This document shows positions 50,509 through 60,302 of a stretch of DNA of 64,000 nt, one piece after another (the stretch's first letter is position 1; every line of letters starts with the position of its first letter). The stretch covers positions 1,178,001 to 1,242,000 of the forward strand of contig OZ244244.1 of NCBI GenBank assembly GCA_965217125.1. Reading direction: 5' to 3'. The notes beneath the pieces were generated by a model. That model had not been told where the DNA came from. It did not search any database and saw only the letters and a program-made list of their open reading frames with translations. This stretch comes from JAAOIF01 sp965217125 (GTDB lineage Bacteria > Pseudomonadota > Gammaproteobacteria > PS1 > Pseudothioglobaceae). A program made the position numbers and the translations under genes.

Positions 50509-51426
50509 TTAGTTACTCTTATGGGTTAAATTAAGAAATAAAGTTTCCAGGCGATTTATACTGCTACGCACATGATGAATATTAATACCATATTCGGACA
50601 ATATATTAAGGACAGCACTCAGGCTTAAATCAGCACCCAGGGTAACTTCAAACGAATATTCATCAAGCATATTGATAGCAAAATTAACCACTGGCATTTG
50701 TTTTGGCAGCTTTTTAATGCTTTCCAAAATTAAAGTTTGTTGTGAGATTTTTGCTAACAATTTTTTCATACTGGTTTGCGCAACCACCTCTCCTTCGTCC
50801 AAAATGGCAATATTACGACACAGCGATTCAGCTTCTTCTAAATAATGGGTGGTCAGAATAATAGTCATACCCGCTTTATTAAGTGCTTGCAAATACTCCC
50901 ACACAGAATGACGAATTTCTACATCAACACCTGCAGTAGGCTCATCTAAAATCAATATTTTAGGTTGATGAATAAGCGCCCTAGCCAACATTAAACGCCG
51001 CTTCATCCCGCCTGACAAAGATTTTGCAATATCCAAACGCTTATCCCATAATTGCATTTTTTTGAGCAACACTTGCGCTTGTTGTTTGGCTTTCGAGCGC
51101 GTTATACCGTAATAACCTGCCTGATTAACCAATATCTCTTCAATCGGTTCAAACTGATTAAAATTAAATTCTTGCGGCATTAAGCCAATCATTTTTTTAA
51201 CCTCATTAACCTGTGTCGCTTGGTCAAGCCCGAGCACTTCAATTGTGCCGCTGGTTTTTTCTAACAATCCACAAATAATACCAATCGCTGTGGTTTTGCC
51301 TGCACCATTGCTGCCCAACATAGCAAAAAAATCCCCCTGCTTAACCTGTAAATCAATACCTTTGAGTGCTTGTAACTGATTGCTATAAGTCTTGGTTAGT
51401 GCGTGAATGTTTAGGGCAAGTGTCAT
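50509..51426 (-). CDS. yadG: ABC transporter ATP-binding protein (YadG-like)
   Basis: 305 aa from the ATG at 51426 (MTLALNIHALTKTYSNQL); an in-frame ATG at 51453 is possible. Walker A GSNGAGKTT, Q-loop MPQEF, signature LSGGMKRRLMLARAL, Walker B ILILDEPTAGVD and H-loop TTHYLEE are complete. A C-terminal DUF4162-like tail (about 215-305) is present. It energises the YadH permease. Confidence 0.93.
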   Translation of the reverse strand: MTLALNIHALTKTYSNQLQALKGIDLQVKQGDFFAMLGSNGAGKTTAIGIICGLLEKTSGTIEVLGLDQATQVNEVKKMIGLMPQEFNFNQFEPIEEILVNQAGYYGITRSKAKQQAQVLLKKMQLWDKRLDIAKSLSGGMKRRLMLARALIHQPKILILDEPTAGVDVEIRHSVWEYLQALNKAGMTIILTTHYLEEAESLCRNIAILDEGEVVAQTSMKKLLAKISQQTLILESIKKLPKQMPVVNFAINMLDEYSFEVTLGADLSLSAVLNILSEYGINIHHVRSSINRLETLFLNLTHKSN

Positions 51427-51546
51427 AAAAATTTCACACCTTTTTTTATCCAAACATTTGTTTTAATAATCATAATTAGCAAACATTTTACATTTTTAGT
51501 GTTATTCTTGCGATAATAATTAACTTTAAGTTGTTAAAATTTAACT

Positions 51547-52773
51547 ATGATTAAAAACATACAATTACCCGACATTGGGGATTTTGATGAAGTTGAAGTT
51601 ATTGAGATTTTAGTCGCAAAAGGCGACACAATCGAAGTAGATGACAGCATAATCACCTTAGAAAGTGATAAAGCATCAATGGAAATCCCTTCTCCGTCGG
51701 CAGGTATAGTTAGCCAAATTAACATCAGTATTGGTGACAAAATTAAACAAGGCGACTTGTTAATCGGCTTAGAAACAGAGGAAGTAGCTGTAAAAAGTGC
51801 CATAAATAAAGCAGAATCTGTTAACCCAAAGTCTGCCAATAAAACTGTTGCGCCTACGCCAAAAACTAATATTGATAAATCAGTTTCTACTATGCCAATG
51901 GGTGATTCTCATGCTTCACCTTCGATTCGCAAACTGGCGCGCGAACTTGGGGTAGATTTGTCCAAAGTTACTGGCACTGGACAAAAAAATAGAGTTTTAG
52001 AAACCGACCTTAAAGGCTATGTTAAACAAATTATTAGCTCAGTTAGTGCAAGCAGTGCATTAGCTAAAACCCCTGTTATTGACTTTTCTAAATTTGGCGA
52101 TACTGAAACTTTAGCACTATCGAGAATCAACAAATTATCAAGCAAACATTTAACCGCTTGTTGGTTAAATATTCCACATGTTACCCAGTTTGATGAAGTC
52201 AATATCGACAAAATGGAGGCTTTTAGACAAGCACAAAAAGCCAAAGGCATTAAATTAACACCGCTGGTATTTATTATGAAGGCGGTTATTCAAGCCCTAA
52301 AAAAACACCCGCGTTTTAATGCCTCGTTAGATGAATCAGGCGAAAATCTCATTATTAAAAAATACTTCAATCTCGGTATTGCCATGGACACGCCAAAGGG
52401 TTTAGTAGTGCCAGTGATTAAAGATGTTGGGCAAAAATCTTTGCTCGAACTCGCCACAGAACTCGCCCAAACCTCAGCCAAAGCGCGTGAAGGCAAGCTC
52501 AAGCCCGCTGATATGCAAGGCGCTGGTTTTACTATTTCCAGCCTTGGTGGTATCGGTGGAACACAATTTACCCCAATTGTAAATGCACCAGAAGTTGCTA
52601 TTTTGGGCGTTTCGCGCGCGCAAACCAAAGCAATATGGGATGGTCAAGATTTTGTGCCAAACCTAATATTGCCATTGGCATTGTCCTACGACCACCGCGT
52701 TATTGATGGCGCACAAGGCGGGCGTTTTATGGCGCAACTTAACAATATTTTAAAACAAGCAAATTATGATTAA
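51547..52773 (+). CDS. aceF: Pyruvate dehydrogenase E2, dihydrolipoamide acetyltransferase
   Basis: 408 aa with one lipoyl domain (1-78, lipoyl lysine K42 in LESDKASME), an E1/E3-binding domain (about 120-158, ASPSIRKLARELGVDLSKV) and the catalytic CAT domain ending with SYDHRVIDGAQGG. E. coli AceF has three lipoyl domains. The binding domain and the lpd neighbour (8-bp overlap) fit PDH. No E1 gene lies upstream; a minus-strand ABC gene does. Confidence 0.93.
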   Translation: MIKNIQLPDIGDFDEVEVIEILVAKGDTIEVDDSIITLESDKASMEIPSPSAGIVSQINISIGDKIKQGDLLIGLETEEVAVKSAINKAESVNPKSANKTVAPTPKTNIDKSVSTMPMGDSHASPSIRKLARELGVDLSKVTGTGQKNRVLETDLKGYVKQIISSVSASSALAKTPVIDFSKFGDTETLALSRINKLSSKHLTACWLNIPHVTQFDEVNIDKMEAFRQAQKAKGIKLTPLVFIMKAVIQALKKHPRFNASLDESGENLIIKKYFNLGIAMDTPKGLVVPVIKDVGQKSLLELATELAQTSAKAREGKLKPADMQGAGFTISSLGGIGGTQFTPIVNAPEVAILGVSRAQTKAIWDGQDFVPNLILPLALSYDHRVIDGAQGGRFMAQLNNILKQANYD

Positions 52774-54169
52774 AACGCAAGTTGTTGTTATTGGTTCAGG
52801 TCCAGGCGGTTATACCGCTGCTTTTCGTGCAGCTGATTTAGGCAAACAAGTAGTGCTAATCGAACGCTATCAAAACCTTGGTGGCGTGTGCCTGAATGTC
52901 GGCTGTATCCCTTCAAAAGCACTGTTGCATACCGCTGAAGTGATTAACCAAGCCTCAGAGGCCACAGATCTTGGCGTTAGTTTTGCCGAGCCAAAAATTG
53001 ATATTGACGGCGTGCGTAGCAACAAAGAAAATATTGTTAGCAAACTCACAGGCGGCATTCAAGCCTTAGCAAAAGCCAGAAAAGTGCAGGTAATTACCGG
53101 CTATGGTAAATTTATTGCTGAGAATCAAATCGCCATCGATGAAGCGAGCGAGGTGATTGAATTTGAGCATTGCATTATTGCCGCCGGCTCACGCGTTACT
53201 CAAATACCTAATTTCCCATTTGCCGACCCGCGGGTCATGGATTCCACCGATGCCTTAGAGTTAAAAGACCTGCCTAAACGCTTACTGATTGTAGGTGGCG
53301 GTATTATTGGTTTAGAAATGGCAACAGTCTATCATGCACTTGGCAGTGAAATTACCGTGGTTGAGCTGGCTAATCAGCTGATTGCTAATGCCGATAAAGA
53401 CATAGTTAATCCATTGTTTAAGCGTATCAAAAAACAATATGCCAATATCTTTCTCAACACCAAAGTTACCAGTATGGAAGCATTAGACGAGGGCATTAAG
53501 GTTGGTTTTGCGGGTAAGAATGTGGCAGAATTTGACACTTTTGATAAAGTTTTAGTTGCTATCGGTCGCACCCCAAATGGCAAACTGCTTGATGCTGACA
53601 AAGCCGGTGTAAATGTCGATGAGCGGGGTTTTATCCCAGTCGATAAACAAATGCGCACTAACATCTCACACATTTTTGCCATTGGCGATATTGTCGGCCA
53701 ACCAATGCTGGCCCACAAAGCCGTGCATGAGGCAAAAGTCGCCGCCGAAGTTATCTGCGGACACAAATCAGGTTTTGATGCACTGACCATCCCCTCAGTC
53801 GCCTACACCGACCCAGAAATCGCCTGGACTGGCAAAACCGAACAACAACTCAAAGACCAAGACATCGCTTATTCAAAAGGCGTATTCCCTTGGGCAGCCA
53901 GCGGCAGAAGCCTGAGTATCGGCAGAAGCGAGGGCATCTCAAAAGCCCTATTCGATAAAAAAACCGGCAGAATAATAGGCATGGGCATTTGCGGCAGCAA
54001 CGCCGGCGAGCTAATCGCCGAAGCAACATTAGCAATTGAAATGGGCGCCGATATGTCCGACATCGCCCTCACCATCCACCCCCACCCAACCCTATCCGAA
54101 ACCACCGCCTTCGCCACAGAAATGGCAGAAGGCACAATTACTGATTTACTCCAACCTAAGAAAAAATAA
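52766..54169 (+). CDS. lpd: Dihydrolipoamide dehydrogenase (E3)
   Basis: 467 aa. FAD-binding GSGPGGYTAAFRAADLG, redox disulfide C42/C47 in GGVCLNVGCIPSKALLH, NAD-binding VGGGIIGLEMATVYHALG, and the C-terminal HPHPTLSE catalytic pair are all present. It reoxidises lipoyl groups of the PDH complex. The downstream ATPase gene begins 18 bp after its stop. Confidence 0.96.
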   Translation: MIKTQVVVIGSGPGGYTAAFRAADLGKQVVLIERYQNLGGVCLNVGCIPSKALLHTAEVINQASEATDLGVSFAEPKIDIDGVRSNKENIVSKLTGGIQALAKARKVQVITGYGKFIAENQIAIDEASEVIEFEHCIIAAGSRVTQIPNFPFADPRVMDSTDALELKDLPKRLLIVGGGIIGLEMATVYHALGSEITVVELANQLIANADKDIVNPLFKRIKKQYANIFLNTKVTSMEALDEGIKVGFAGKNVAEFDTFDKVLVAIGRTPNGKLLDADKAGVNVDERGFIPVDKQMRTNISHIFAIGDIVGQPMLAHKAVHEAKVAAEVICGHKSGFDALTIPSVAYTDPEIAWTGKTEQQLKDQDIAYSKGVFPWAASGRSLSIGRSEGISKALFDKKTGRIIGMGICGSNAGELIAEATLAIEMGADMSDIALTIHPHPTLSETTAFATEMAEGTITDLLQPKKK

Positions 54170-54187
54170 TTTTAAGGAATACATATC

Positions 54188-56428
54188 ATGAAAAATATTT
54201 TTAATAAACTAATTAAGTCTTATACAGTAGAAGAAGTGAGAGATGTAATTATAGAAGTAGGTACCTCAAAAATATCTTGGGAACCAGTAGGAGGAAGAAG
54301 GAATAATCTTGCAACCATCAATATTGGCACAGACCCTGCTGCAGGGGTTACAGAAAGAATAACAAATGCTATCGATGCTGTACTCGAAAAACAATGGAAA
54401 ATAGAGAATGAGCCAAATGATATAAAATCACCTAGAAGAGCGACTGAAACATGGTTTGATATTAAAGATGGAAAAATTGCATCTTTTAAAGACCCTCGCG
54501 ATAAAACGATTCAAGATCTTTCTGAAAAAATTAAAGTCACCTTGTATGATTCTAATAAAAAAGACAAGCCAACCATACAAATTAGAGATAAAGGTATTGG
54601 ACTTAAGCCAGAAGATTTTAGAAATACTATTCTAGATCTTAATAGTTCAAATAAAATTAATAAACTACATTTAATGGGTGCGTTTGGTCAAGGAGGTTCA
54701 ACAGCACTATCCTACAATGATTTAACCATTATTATTTCAAAACCGTATATTCACAATAAAACATCTAAAAAAGTTGCATGGACAATAGTACGCATTAACG
54801 CTGGAAATGTTAATATAGATAAACATGAATGGTTTGAATACATTGTGGAAAAATCAACAGGACAGCCTTTTGTTTTAGAAATCCCTGACTCAGAATTTGA
54901 ACCAGGGACATTAGTTCGCCATATTATGATGGATTTAGGAAAATATAAAGGAAAAATGACCACTCCATCAAACTCATTATGGTATTTAGCACATAACTAT
55001 TTATTTGATGCTATTTTACCTTTTAAAATTTGTGATGAAAGGGGTGATAAAAAAGAAATCCGAACAGTAACAGGAAATAATAGGATTCTCACTTATACCA
55101 ATAATTTAGAATATTCTCAAACTATTCCTCTCACATTCAAAGATGGAAAAGTAACAATCTATTACTGGGTACTTGATACAACAGGAGAGAACCCAAAAGA
55201 TAGAATTACAAACTATACAAAAGTATCAACTCCTATCGTAATCACATTTAATGGACAAAAACAAGGTGGGTTAGGCAATGGGATTATAAAAAATGATCTA
55301 AAGCTTCCATTCTTAGACAGGTACTTAATTGTTCAAATTGAAACAGACTATTTAGACAATACTTCAAAACGATCTTTATTTAGCAGCACTAGAGAATCAT
55401 TAAGAGACACATCTATTCTAGAAGAGTTAAAAAAACTAACAATAGACACCTTACAAGAAGATGATAGATTAAAACAATTAGATAAAGAACGCAAAGAAAG
55501 ATACTTTAGAAAAGATGAGACTCAAGTTTTGGATAGTCTAAGAAAAAGATTATCTAGAAGAATCAACACAGCAATTACTGCCTCTGGAGGGGGAAGTTCT
55601 GTAACTACCTCCACAACTGGCGAGACAGTAAATACTGTTGGAAAGCCAGAGATACCTATTGAAGACCCACCAACTTTTTTCAAAATAATAACAGAATCTC
55701 CAAAAAAAGTCTACCAAGGGGAAAGGTTTTCTATCAAATTTGAAACAGATGCACATCCAAACTATTTCAAACAACCAGATGAATTTATTGCGTTTATAGA
55801 GCCTCAATCTTTTGGTGTATTTAACGGTAATGCTCAAGTTGTAGGCGGACATGGGCTTGCATATTTTCAAGCAAATAAAGATATAGAAATTGACGACACA
55901 GGAAAGATAACTATTGAAATTAGACCGCCAAGACAAAAAGCATTTATTGATGATATTGATACGTTAGTAGTTGAAGATACTAGTAATTCAGATAGCAAAA
56001 AAGATGGTAAAAATAAAATGCCAAATTTAGATGTTCGTTTTATAGATCGTAGTAATACATTCTTTACAGATAACAAATGGAATGAACATAGTGTTGCAGA
56101 GGTTGAGGAAAGTAATGAAGAGGTTATTATTCTTGTATCGGCAGAAAATAAAAATTTAAGCAAATTAATTTCACGAGCACAAAGAAAAAATAGCGCTGCT
56201 GTTGATAATATTAAAAACAAATATTTAGAGCATATTTCATTTTACGCATTTATGCTAAAACAAAATGAAAATTTATATTTGGATGATGTATATGAAGAAC
56301 CAATATCTGAAAATTCCTTGAATATAATGCGAGAATCGGGTTTAAGAAATGCAAGTGAAACTGTTTGTGGCATAATTAATGATTTCTTTGAAGCTATTAT
56401 TACAGAATCTGTTGATGAAGATGAATAA
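54188..56428 (+). CDS. GHKL (MORC/MutL-like) ATPase paired with a methyltransferase
   Basis: 746 aa. The N-terminal Bergerat ATPase has the N-box ERITNAIDAV (E57, N60), the G1 box IRDKGIGL (D134, G136, G138) and the G2 box MGAFGQGGSTALS (163-175). A transducer-like middle and a basic helical stretch (about 415-455) follow, then a linker rich in S/T and a beta-rich segment. MutL/MORC-like ATPases are known in restriction-modification contexts. No nuclease motif is evident. It overlaps the methyltransferase gene by 8 bp; an aaggaa RBS precedes the ATG. It may act as a DNA clamp; function inferred only. Confidence 0.8.
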   Translation: MKNIFNKLIKSYTVEEVRDVIIEVGTSKISWEPVGGRRNNLATINIGTDPAAGVTERITNAIDAVLEKQWKIENEPNDIKSPRRATETWFDIKDGKIASFKDPRDKTIQDLSEKIKVTLYDSNKKDKPTIQIRDKGIGLKPEDFRNTILDLNSSNKINKLHLMGAFGQGGSTALSYNDLTIIISKPYIHNKTSKKVAWTIVRINAGNVNIDKHEWFEYIVEKSTGQPFVLEIPDSEFEPGTLVRHIMMDLGKYKGKMTTPSNSLWYLAHNYLFDAILPFKICDERGDKKEIRTVTGNNRILTYTNNLEYSQTIPLTFKDGKVTIYYWVLDTTGENPKDRITNYTKVSTPIVITFNGQKQGGLGNGIIKNDLKLPFLDRYLIVQIETDYLDNTSKRSLFSSTRESLRDTSILEELKKLTIDTLQEDDRLKQLDKERKERYFRKDETQVLDSLRKRLSRRINTAITASGGGSSVTTSTTGETVNTVGKPEIPIEDPPTFFKIITESPKKVYQGERFSIKFETDAHPNYFKQPDEFIAFIEPQSFGVFNGNAQVVGGHGLAYFQANKDIEIDDTGKITIEIRPPRQKAFIDDIDTLVVEDTSNSDSKKDGKNKMPNLDVRFIDRSNTFFTDNKWNEHSVAEVEESNEEVIILVSAENKNLSKLISRAQRKNSAAVDNIKNKYLEHISFYAFMLKQNENLYLDDVYEEPISENSLNIMRESGLRNASETVCGIINDFFEAIITESVDEDE

Positions 56429-57674
56429 AGTGGAATTCATAACACCTTGGTCTACTACTAAAAGAAATATAGATTCGTTTCATCCTCTTTGCTCCTATTT
56501 AGGTGCATTTCCACCAGCGTTAGCCAACTATTTTATTAAATACTTTACTGATAAAGACGATCTTGTTTTTGATCCATTCTCTGGGCGTGGAACAACATTA
56601 TTAGAATCTAGGTTGCTAGATAGAAATTCTATCGCCTCAGACTTAAATCCTATTGCACTATCTTTGAGTCGTGCAAAAAGTCATAGTTTAGATGTAGATG
56701 ATATATTTACAAGAATAAACAACTTAGAGGATGATTACGATTATGCTTTATTTATGCCAGAAGCAAACGCTCAGATGGATGATATACATTTAATCTACCA
56801 TCCCAGAACCTTAGCTCAATTATGCTACTTAAGGCTTGTTTTAATTAACTCAAAGAGTAAGGTTGATGAATACTTAATCGGTGCTATACTTGGAATTATG
56901 CACGGAGGAGAGGCAAAAGATGGAGGATCTAACTATGCATCTATTAGCATGCCCAACACTTTTAGTATGTCACCTGAATATGTTAGAAGGTTTGTTCAGA
57001 CAAAACAATTAAACAGGGAATTTAGAGATGTTTTTAATATTTTAAGAAAGAAAACAACTCGTGTATTTGAAAAACATAAGCCTTCAAATAAAGAATCTAT
57101 TGTTGTTAAGGGCGATGCAAAAGAAATATCAAAAAACAAAGCATTAAAAGAACATATTGGTAATGTTAGTCTTATACTGACTTCACCGCCTTACTTGGGC
57201 GTTGTGAATTACGCTAAACAAAATTGGATACGCTCTTGGTTTTTGAATAAAGACCCTTCTAATGTTTCAAATGATTTAGATGATGATTTAAATCTTATTG
57301 AATGGATTTCTTTTTCGAAAAAAACATTATTAGAATTTAAAAAATTCCTAAAACCTGATGGGGTATCTGTTTTAGTTATTGGCGATGTGGCAAAATCTAA
57401 AAATAGTGTAATTCCGTTAGCGCGTGAATTTGTGTCAATGGTTAAAGAAAATGGAATCTTTAAAAATATTTGGGTGTTCTCTGATTATATTAAAGATTCT
57501 AATAAAACTACAAAAATTTGGGGTAGTGGTAAGGGCGAGGCTACCAAAATAGACAGAATTGTAATCCTATCAGATATAAACCCTTTTAAAAACAATACTC
57601 GTTTAAATGGAAAGTCACAACTAACCTATAAAATCATACAAGAAAGTACGCAACATTTTTTAGGTGTTAATTAA
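56421..57674 (+). CDS. DNA amino-methyltransferase (SPPY type)
   Basis: 417 aa from the ATG at 56421, overlapping the ATPase stop; ATGs at 56415 and 56379 are alternatives. Motif I VFDPFSGRGTTLLES (51-63) comes before motif IV TSPPYLG (254-260). SPPY suggests N4-cytosine or N6-adenine modification. Residues about 90-240, between the motifs, may hold target recognition. It forms a unit with the preceding ATPase, inserted between lpd and pcm. No restriction nuclease gene is recognised nearby. Confidence 0.87.
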   Translation: MNKVEFITPWSTTKRNIDSFHPLCSYLGAFPPALANYFIKYFTDKDDLVFDPFSGRGTTLLESRLLDRNSIASDLNPIALSLSRAKSHSLDVDDIFTRINNLEDDYDYALFMPEANAQMDDIHLIYHPRTLAQLCYLRLVLINSKSKVDEYLIGAILGIMHGGEAKDGGSNYASISMPNTFSMSPEYVRRFVQTKQLNREFRDVFNILRKKTTRVFEKHKPSNKESIVVKGDAKEISKNKALKEHIGNVSLILTSPPYLGVVNYAKQNWIRSWFLNKDPSNVSNDLDDDLNLIEWISFSKKTLLEFKKFLKPDGVSVLVIGDVAKSKNSVIPLAREFVSMVKENGIFKNIWVFSDYIKDSNKTTKIWGSGKGEATKIDRIVILSDINPFKNNTRLNGKSQLTYKIIQESTQHFLGVN

Positions 57675-57685
57675 AATAACGATAG

Positions 57686-57780
57686 GCAAAAAAGAACAAA
57701 AACTATATTAAAATCTGTAAAAATAGATTGATAAATAACAAGGAATAAAAAATGAATACAACACAAGCAAGAAATAACAG
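57686..57780 (+). pseudogene. Duplicate of the pcm upstream region and first codons
   Basis: Matches 59575-59669: aaaaactatattaaaatctg and gtaaaaatagattgata are identical, and ATG at 57752 opens MNTTQARNNS, the pcm start, before the similarity ends. It is the left member of a direct repeat of about 95 bp bracketing the XRE-PIN module. Confidence 0.8.
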
Positions 57781-57949
57781 CAAGATCTCTATATGCTCAA
57801 TAACAAAAATTAAAGACACCTTCAAAGTATATGAAAAATGCTAACAACACTTGGAGTAAGGCAACACAAAATGATATAAAAAATGGTAAAATTATAAAAA
57901 AGCGCTTAACTAATTAAGACTCTAAATTAAATTATGGATATTTACAATT

Positions 57950-59113
57950 ATGCAAGGTATTAACCCAGATATTTTAATTTGGGCAAGAGAGCAATCTGGT
58001 TTTTCGCTTACTGATATTGCCAAACATTTTAAAAAAGACAATCAATTTATACAAAATTGGGAAAAAGGTCTATCCAATCCATCTTTTCCACAATTAGAAA
58101 AACTAGCGAACAAATATAAACGCCCTACTGGATTATTCTTCTTTCCAGGAATCCCGCAAGAAACTTCAATTAATCAATCATTTAGAACCTTACCAGAACA
58201 AGAAATTACCCACATCCAGCCACATTTGCGTTATATCGTTAGAAAGGCAAGGGTAATGCAAATGAATTTATTTGAGTTAAATAATGGCATTAACCCTGCT
58301 AAAAAACAATTATTACATTCAATTGATATTAATAACAAATCCATTAATGAGGTTGCAAACGAACTTAGGGCATTTATAGAAATTAGTTTAGATACGCAAA
58401 AAACATACAAAAAACATGAGATTGCTTTTAAGGCTTGGCGTAATGCTTTAGAAAAATATGGGGTTTTTGTTTTTAAAGACTCTTTTAAAGATGAGGGGTT
58501 TTCTGGGTTTTGTTTATATGATAAGGTTTTCCCCGTCATTTATATCAATAATAGCCTGCCTCATTCTAGGCAAGTTTTTACTTTATTTCACGAGTTAGCA
58601 CATTTATTATTTGGTATTGATGGCATTGAAATGTTGTCTAATAACCAAGATTATCTTAATGAGTTATCAGTAAGAGATAAAAAAATAGAAGTGTTTTGTA
58701 ATGCTTTTGCAGGCAAATTTTTAGTACCTGATTTTGCGTTTAAAAACTATCTTAATAGCGTTATAAATGATACTAATTTAACAAATATTTCCAATCAATT
58801 TGCAGTTAGTCGTGAAGTAATTTTAAGAAAATTTTTAGATAATCATAAAATAACTGCTGATTTTTACACGCAAAAAGTCAAACAATGGAAAGATGAATAT
58901 GCGATTTCTCAAAAGCGTAAAAAAGATAAACCAGGAGGCGATCCTAATTACACTAAAAGAGCATATTTGGGTGAAAGCTATATGGAAACAGCATTTACTC
59001 AATATTACAAAAACAATATTTCTATCCAACAATTAGCAGAATATTTAGATGTAAAAACTTGGCGTATTCCTAAAATGGAGTCGTTAATTTTTGAAGAGAG
59101 TGATCGTTTATGA
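57950..59113 (+). CDS. XRE-family regulator with ImmA/IrrE metallopeptidase domain
   Basis: 387 aa. Residues 1-65 are an XRE-type HTH (WAREQSGFSLTDIAKHF, FIQNWEKGLSNPSFPQLEKL). The C-terminal half is an ImmA/IrrE peptidase with HELAH at 214-218. The extra tail (about 300-387) contains KPGGDPNYTKRAYLG and a second HTH-like segment. It overlaps the PIN gene by 4 bp (ATGA), the layout of a known toxin-antitoxin type in which this protein is the antitoxin. The segment is bracketed by a direct repeat. Confidence 0.88.
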   Translation: MQGINPDILIWAREQSGFSLTDIAKHFKKDNQFIQNWEKGLSNPSFPQLEKLANKYKRPTGLFFFPGIPQETSINQSFRTLPEQEITHIQPHLRYIVRKARVMQMNLFELNNGINPAKKQLLHSIDINNKSINEVANELRAFIEISLDTQKTYKKHEIAFKAWRNALEKYGVFVFKDSFKDEGFSGFCLYDKVFPVIYINNSLPHSRQVFTLFHELAHLLFGIDGIEMLSNNQDYLNELSVRDKKIEVFCNAFAGKFLVPDFAFKNYLNSVINDTNLTNISNQFAVSREVILRKFLDNHKITADFYTQKVKQWKDEYAISQKRKKDKPGGDPNYTKRAYLGESYMETAFTQYYKNNISIQQLAEYLDVKTWRIPKMESLIFEESDRL

Positions 59114-59574
59114 TTTATGTTTTTGATTCTAATACACTGATTAAAATTTTTAATCATTATTATCGTAATCAATTTCCTTCTTTTTGGAAAATTTTTGATG
59201 AGTATGTGACTGCTGAAAAAATAATTTCTGTTAGATCTGTTAAAACAGAATTAAAAGATGGCAAGGATTCTCTAGCTGATTTTGTTATGGAAAATAATAT
59301 TTTTGATATGCCAACTAACGAGGAAACAGAATTTATAGCAATCATCTTTAAAAATACCCATTTTCAAAGCTTAATTGATAAAAAAGCTAGACTAAAAGGA
59401 AAAGAAGTTGCCGACCCTTATTTAATAGCTAAAGCAAAAATATTAAATGCTTGTGTAGTTACTGAAGAAAAATTGAAACCCAATGCCGCAAAAATTCCTA
59501 ATGTGTGTGAAAAATTTAATGTGCCTTGTATTAATTTAGAAGAATTTATGAAGCGTGAAAAATGGTCTTTTTAA
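59110..59574 (+). CDS. PIN-fold (DUF4411) putative toxin nuclease
   Basis: 154 aa. MIYVFDSNTLIKIF carries the first acidic residue (D6), SVKTELKDGKDSL and KGKEVADPYLIAKAKILNACVVTEE carry the later acidic residues typical of PIN/DUF4411. A ribonuclease toxin is likely, controlled by the overlapping XRE-ImmA/IrrE gene. Stop at 59574 is followed at once by the right-hand copy of the pcm upstream repeat. Confidence 0.87.
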   Translation: MIYVFDSNTLIKIFNHYYRNQFPSFWKIFDEYVTAEKIISVRSVKTELKDGKDSLADFVMENNIFDMPTNEETEFIAIIFKNTHFQSLIDKKARLKGKEVADPYLIAKAKILNACVVTEEKLKPNAAKIPNVCEKFNVPCINLEEFMKREKWSF

Positions 59575-59639
59575 GTAGAAAAGGACAAAAACTATATTAA
59601 AATCTGTAAAAATAGATTGATAAAAAAATGAGGCATAAA

Positions 59640-60293
59640 ATGAATACAACACAAGCGAGAAATAATAGTATTGACCAGCAGATTCGGCCGTGGGGTGGGC
59701 TTAATTATGTTGCTAATAATGCGTTGCGGGGGACGCCGAGGGAGGAGTTTGTGCCGCAAAAATATAAGAATTTGGCGTTTGCTGATATTGAAATTCCGCT
59801 GACTAAACAGGCTAAAATGCTCAGCCCTAAAATTGAAGGGCGGCTATTGAGTGCGCTTGATATTCAAAAAAATGAAACAGTGTTGGAAATAGGCACGGGC
59901 AGTGGCTACCTCACTGCTGTGATTGCAAAACTGTGTAAATCAATCAGCAGTGTTGAGATTGACGAGGCGCTCAGTAACGCGGCTAAAACCAAACTTGAGG
60001 CGTTGAATATCAACAATGTGCAATTAGAAATAGGGGATGCATCATCGGGCTGGCATTCAAAAGACTTTTTTGATATTGTGGTGGTCGGTAGTGCAGTGCC
60101 GAAAATTACTGGGCGTTATTTTCATCTGCTCAATGTGGGTGGGCGTATATTTGTGGTTGAAGGCGTGGGCAATGCTATGCAAGCAAAGTTAATTACCCGA
60201 ATTAGTGAGCATAAATGGGGGACTAAATCTTTGTTTGAAACTCATTTAGATACTATGCAAGGCTTAGAAAGTGCAAAAAGTTTTGAATTTTAA
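59640..60293 (+). CDS. pcm: Protein-L-isoaspartate O-methyltransferase
   Basis: 217 aa from the ATG at 59640 (MNTTQARNNSIDQQIRPW); an in-frame ATG at 59628 lies in the repeat. SAM motif I VLEIGTGSGYLTAVIAKL and VPKITGRYFHLLNVGGRIFV are family blocks. It repairs isoaspartyl residues in aged proteins, although this divergent proteobacterial subgroup may act otherwise. Its promoter and first ten codons are duplicated at 57686-57780. Confidence 0.9.
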   Translation: MNTTQARNNSIDQQIRPWGGLNYVANNALRGTPREEFVPQKYKNLAFADIEIPLTKQAKMLSPKIEGRLLSALDIQKNETVLEIGTGSGYLTAVIAKLCKSISSVEIDEALSNAAKTKLEALNINNVQLEIGDASSGWHSKDFFDIVVVGSAVPKITGRYFHLLNVGGRIFVVEGVGNAMQAKLITRISEHKWGTKSLFETHLDTMQGLESAKSFEF

Positions 60294-60302
60294 GTAACAT
60301 CT

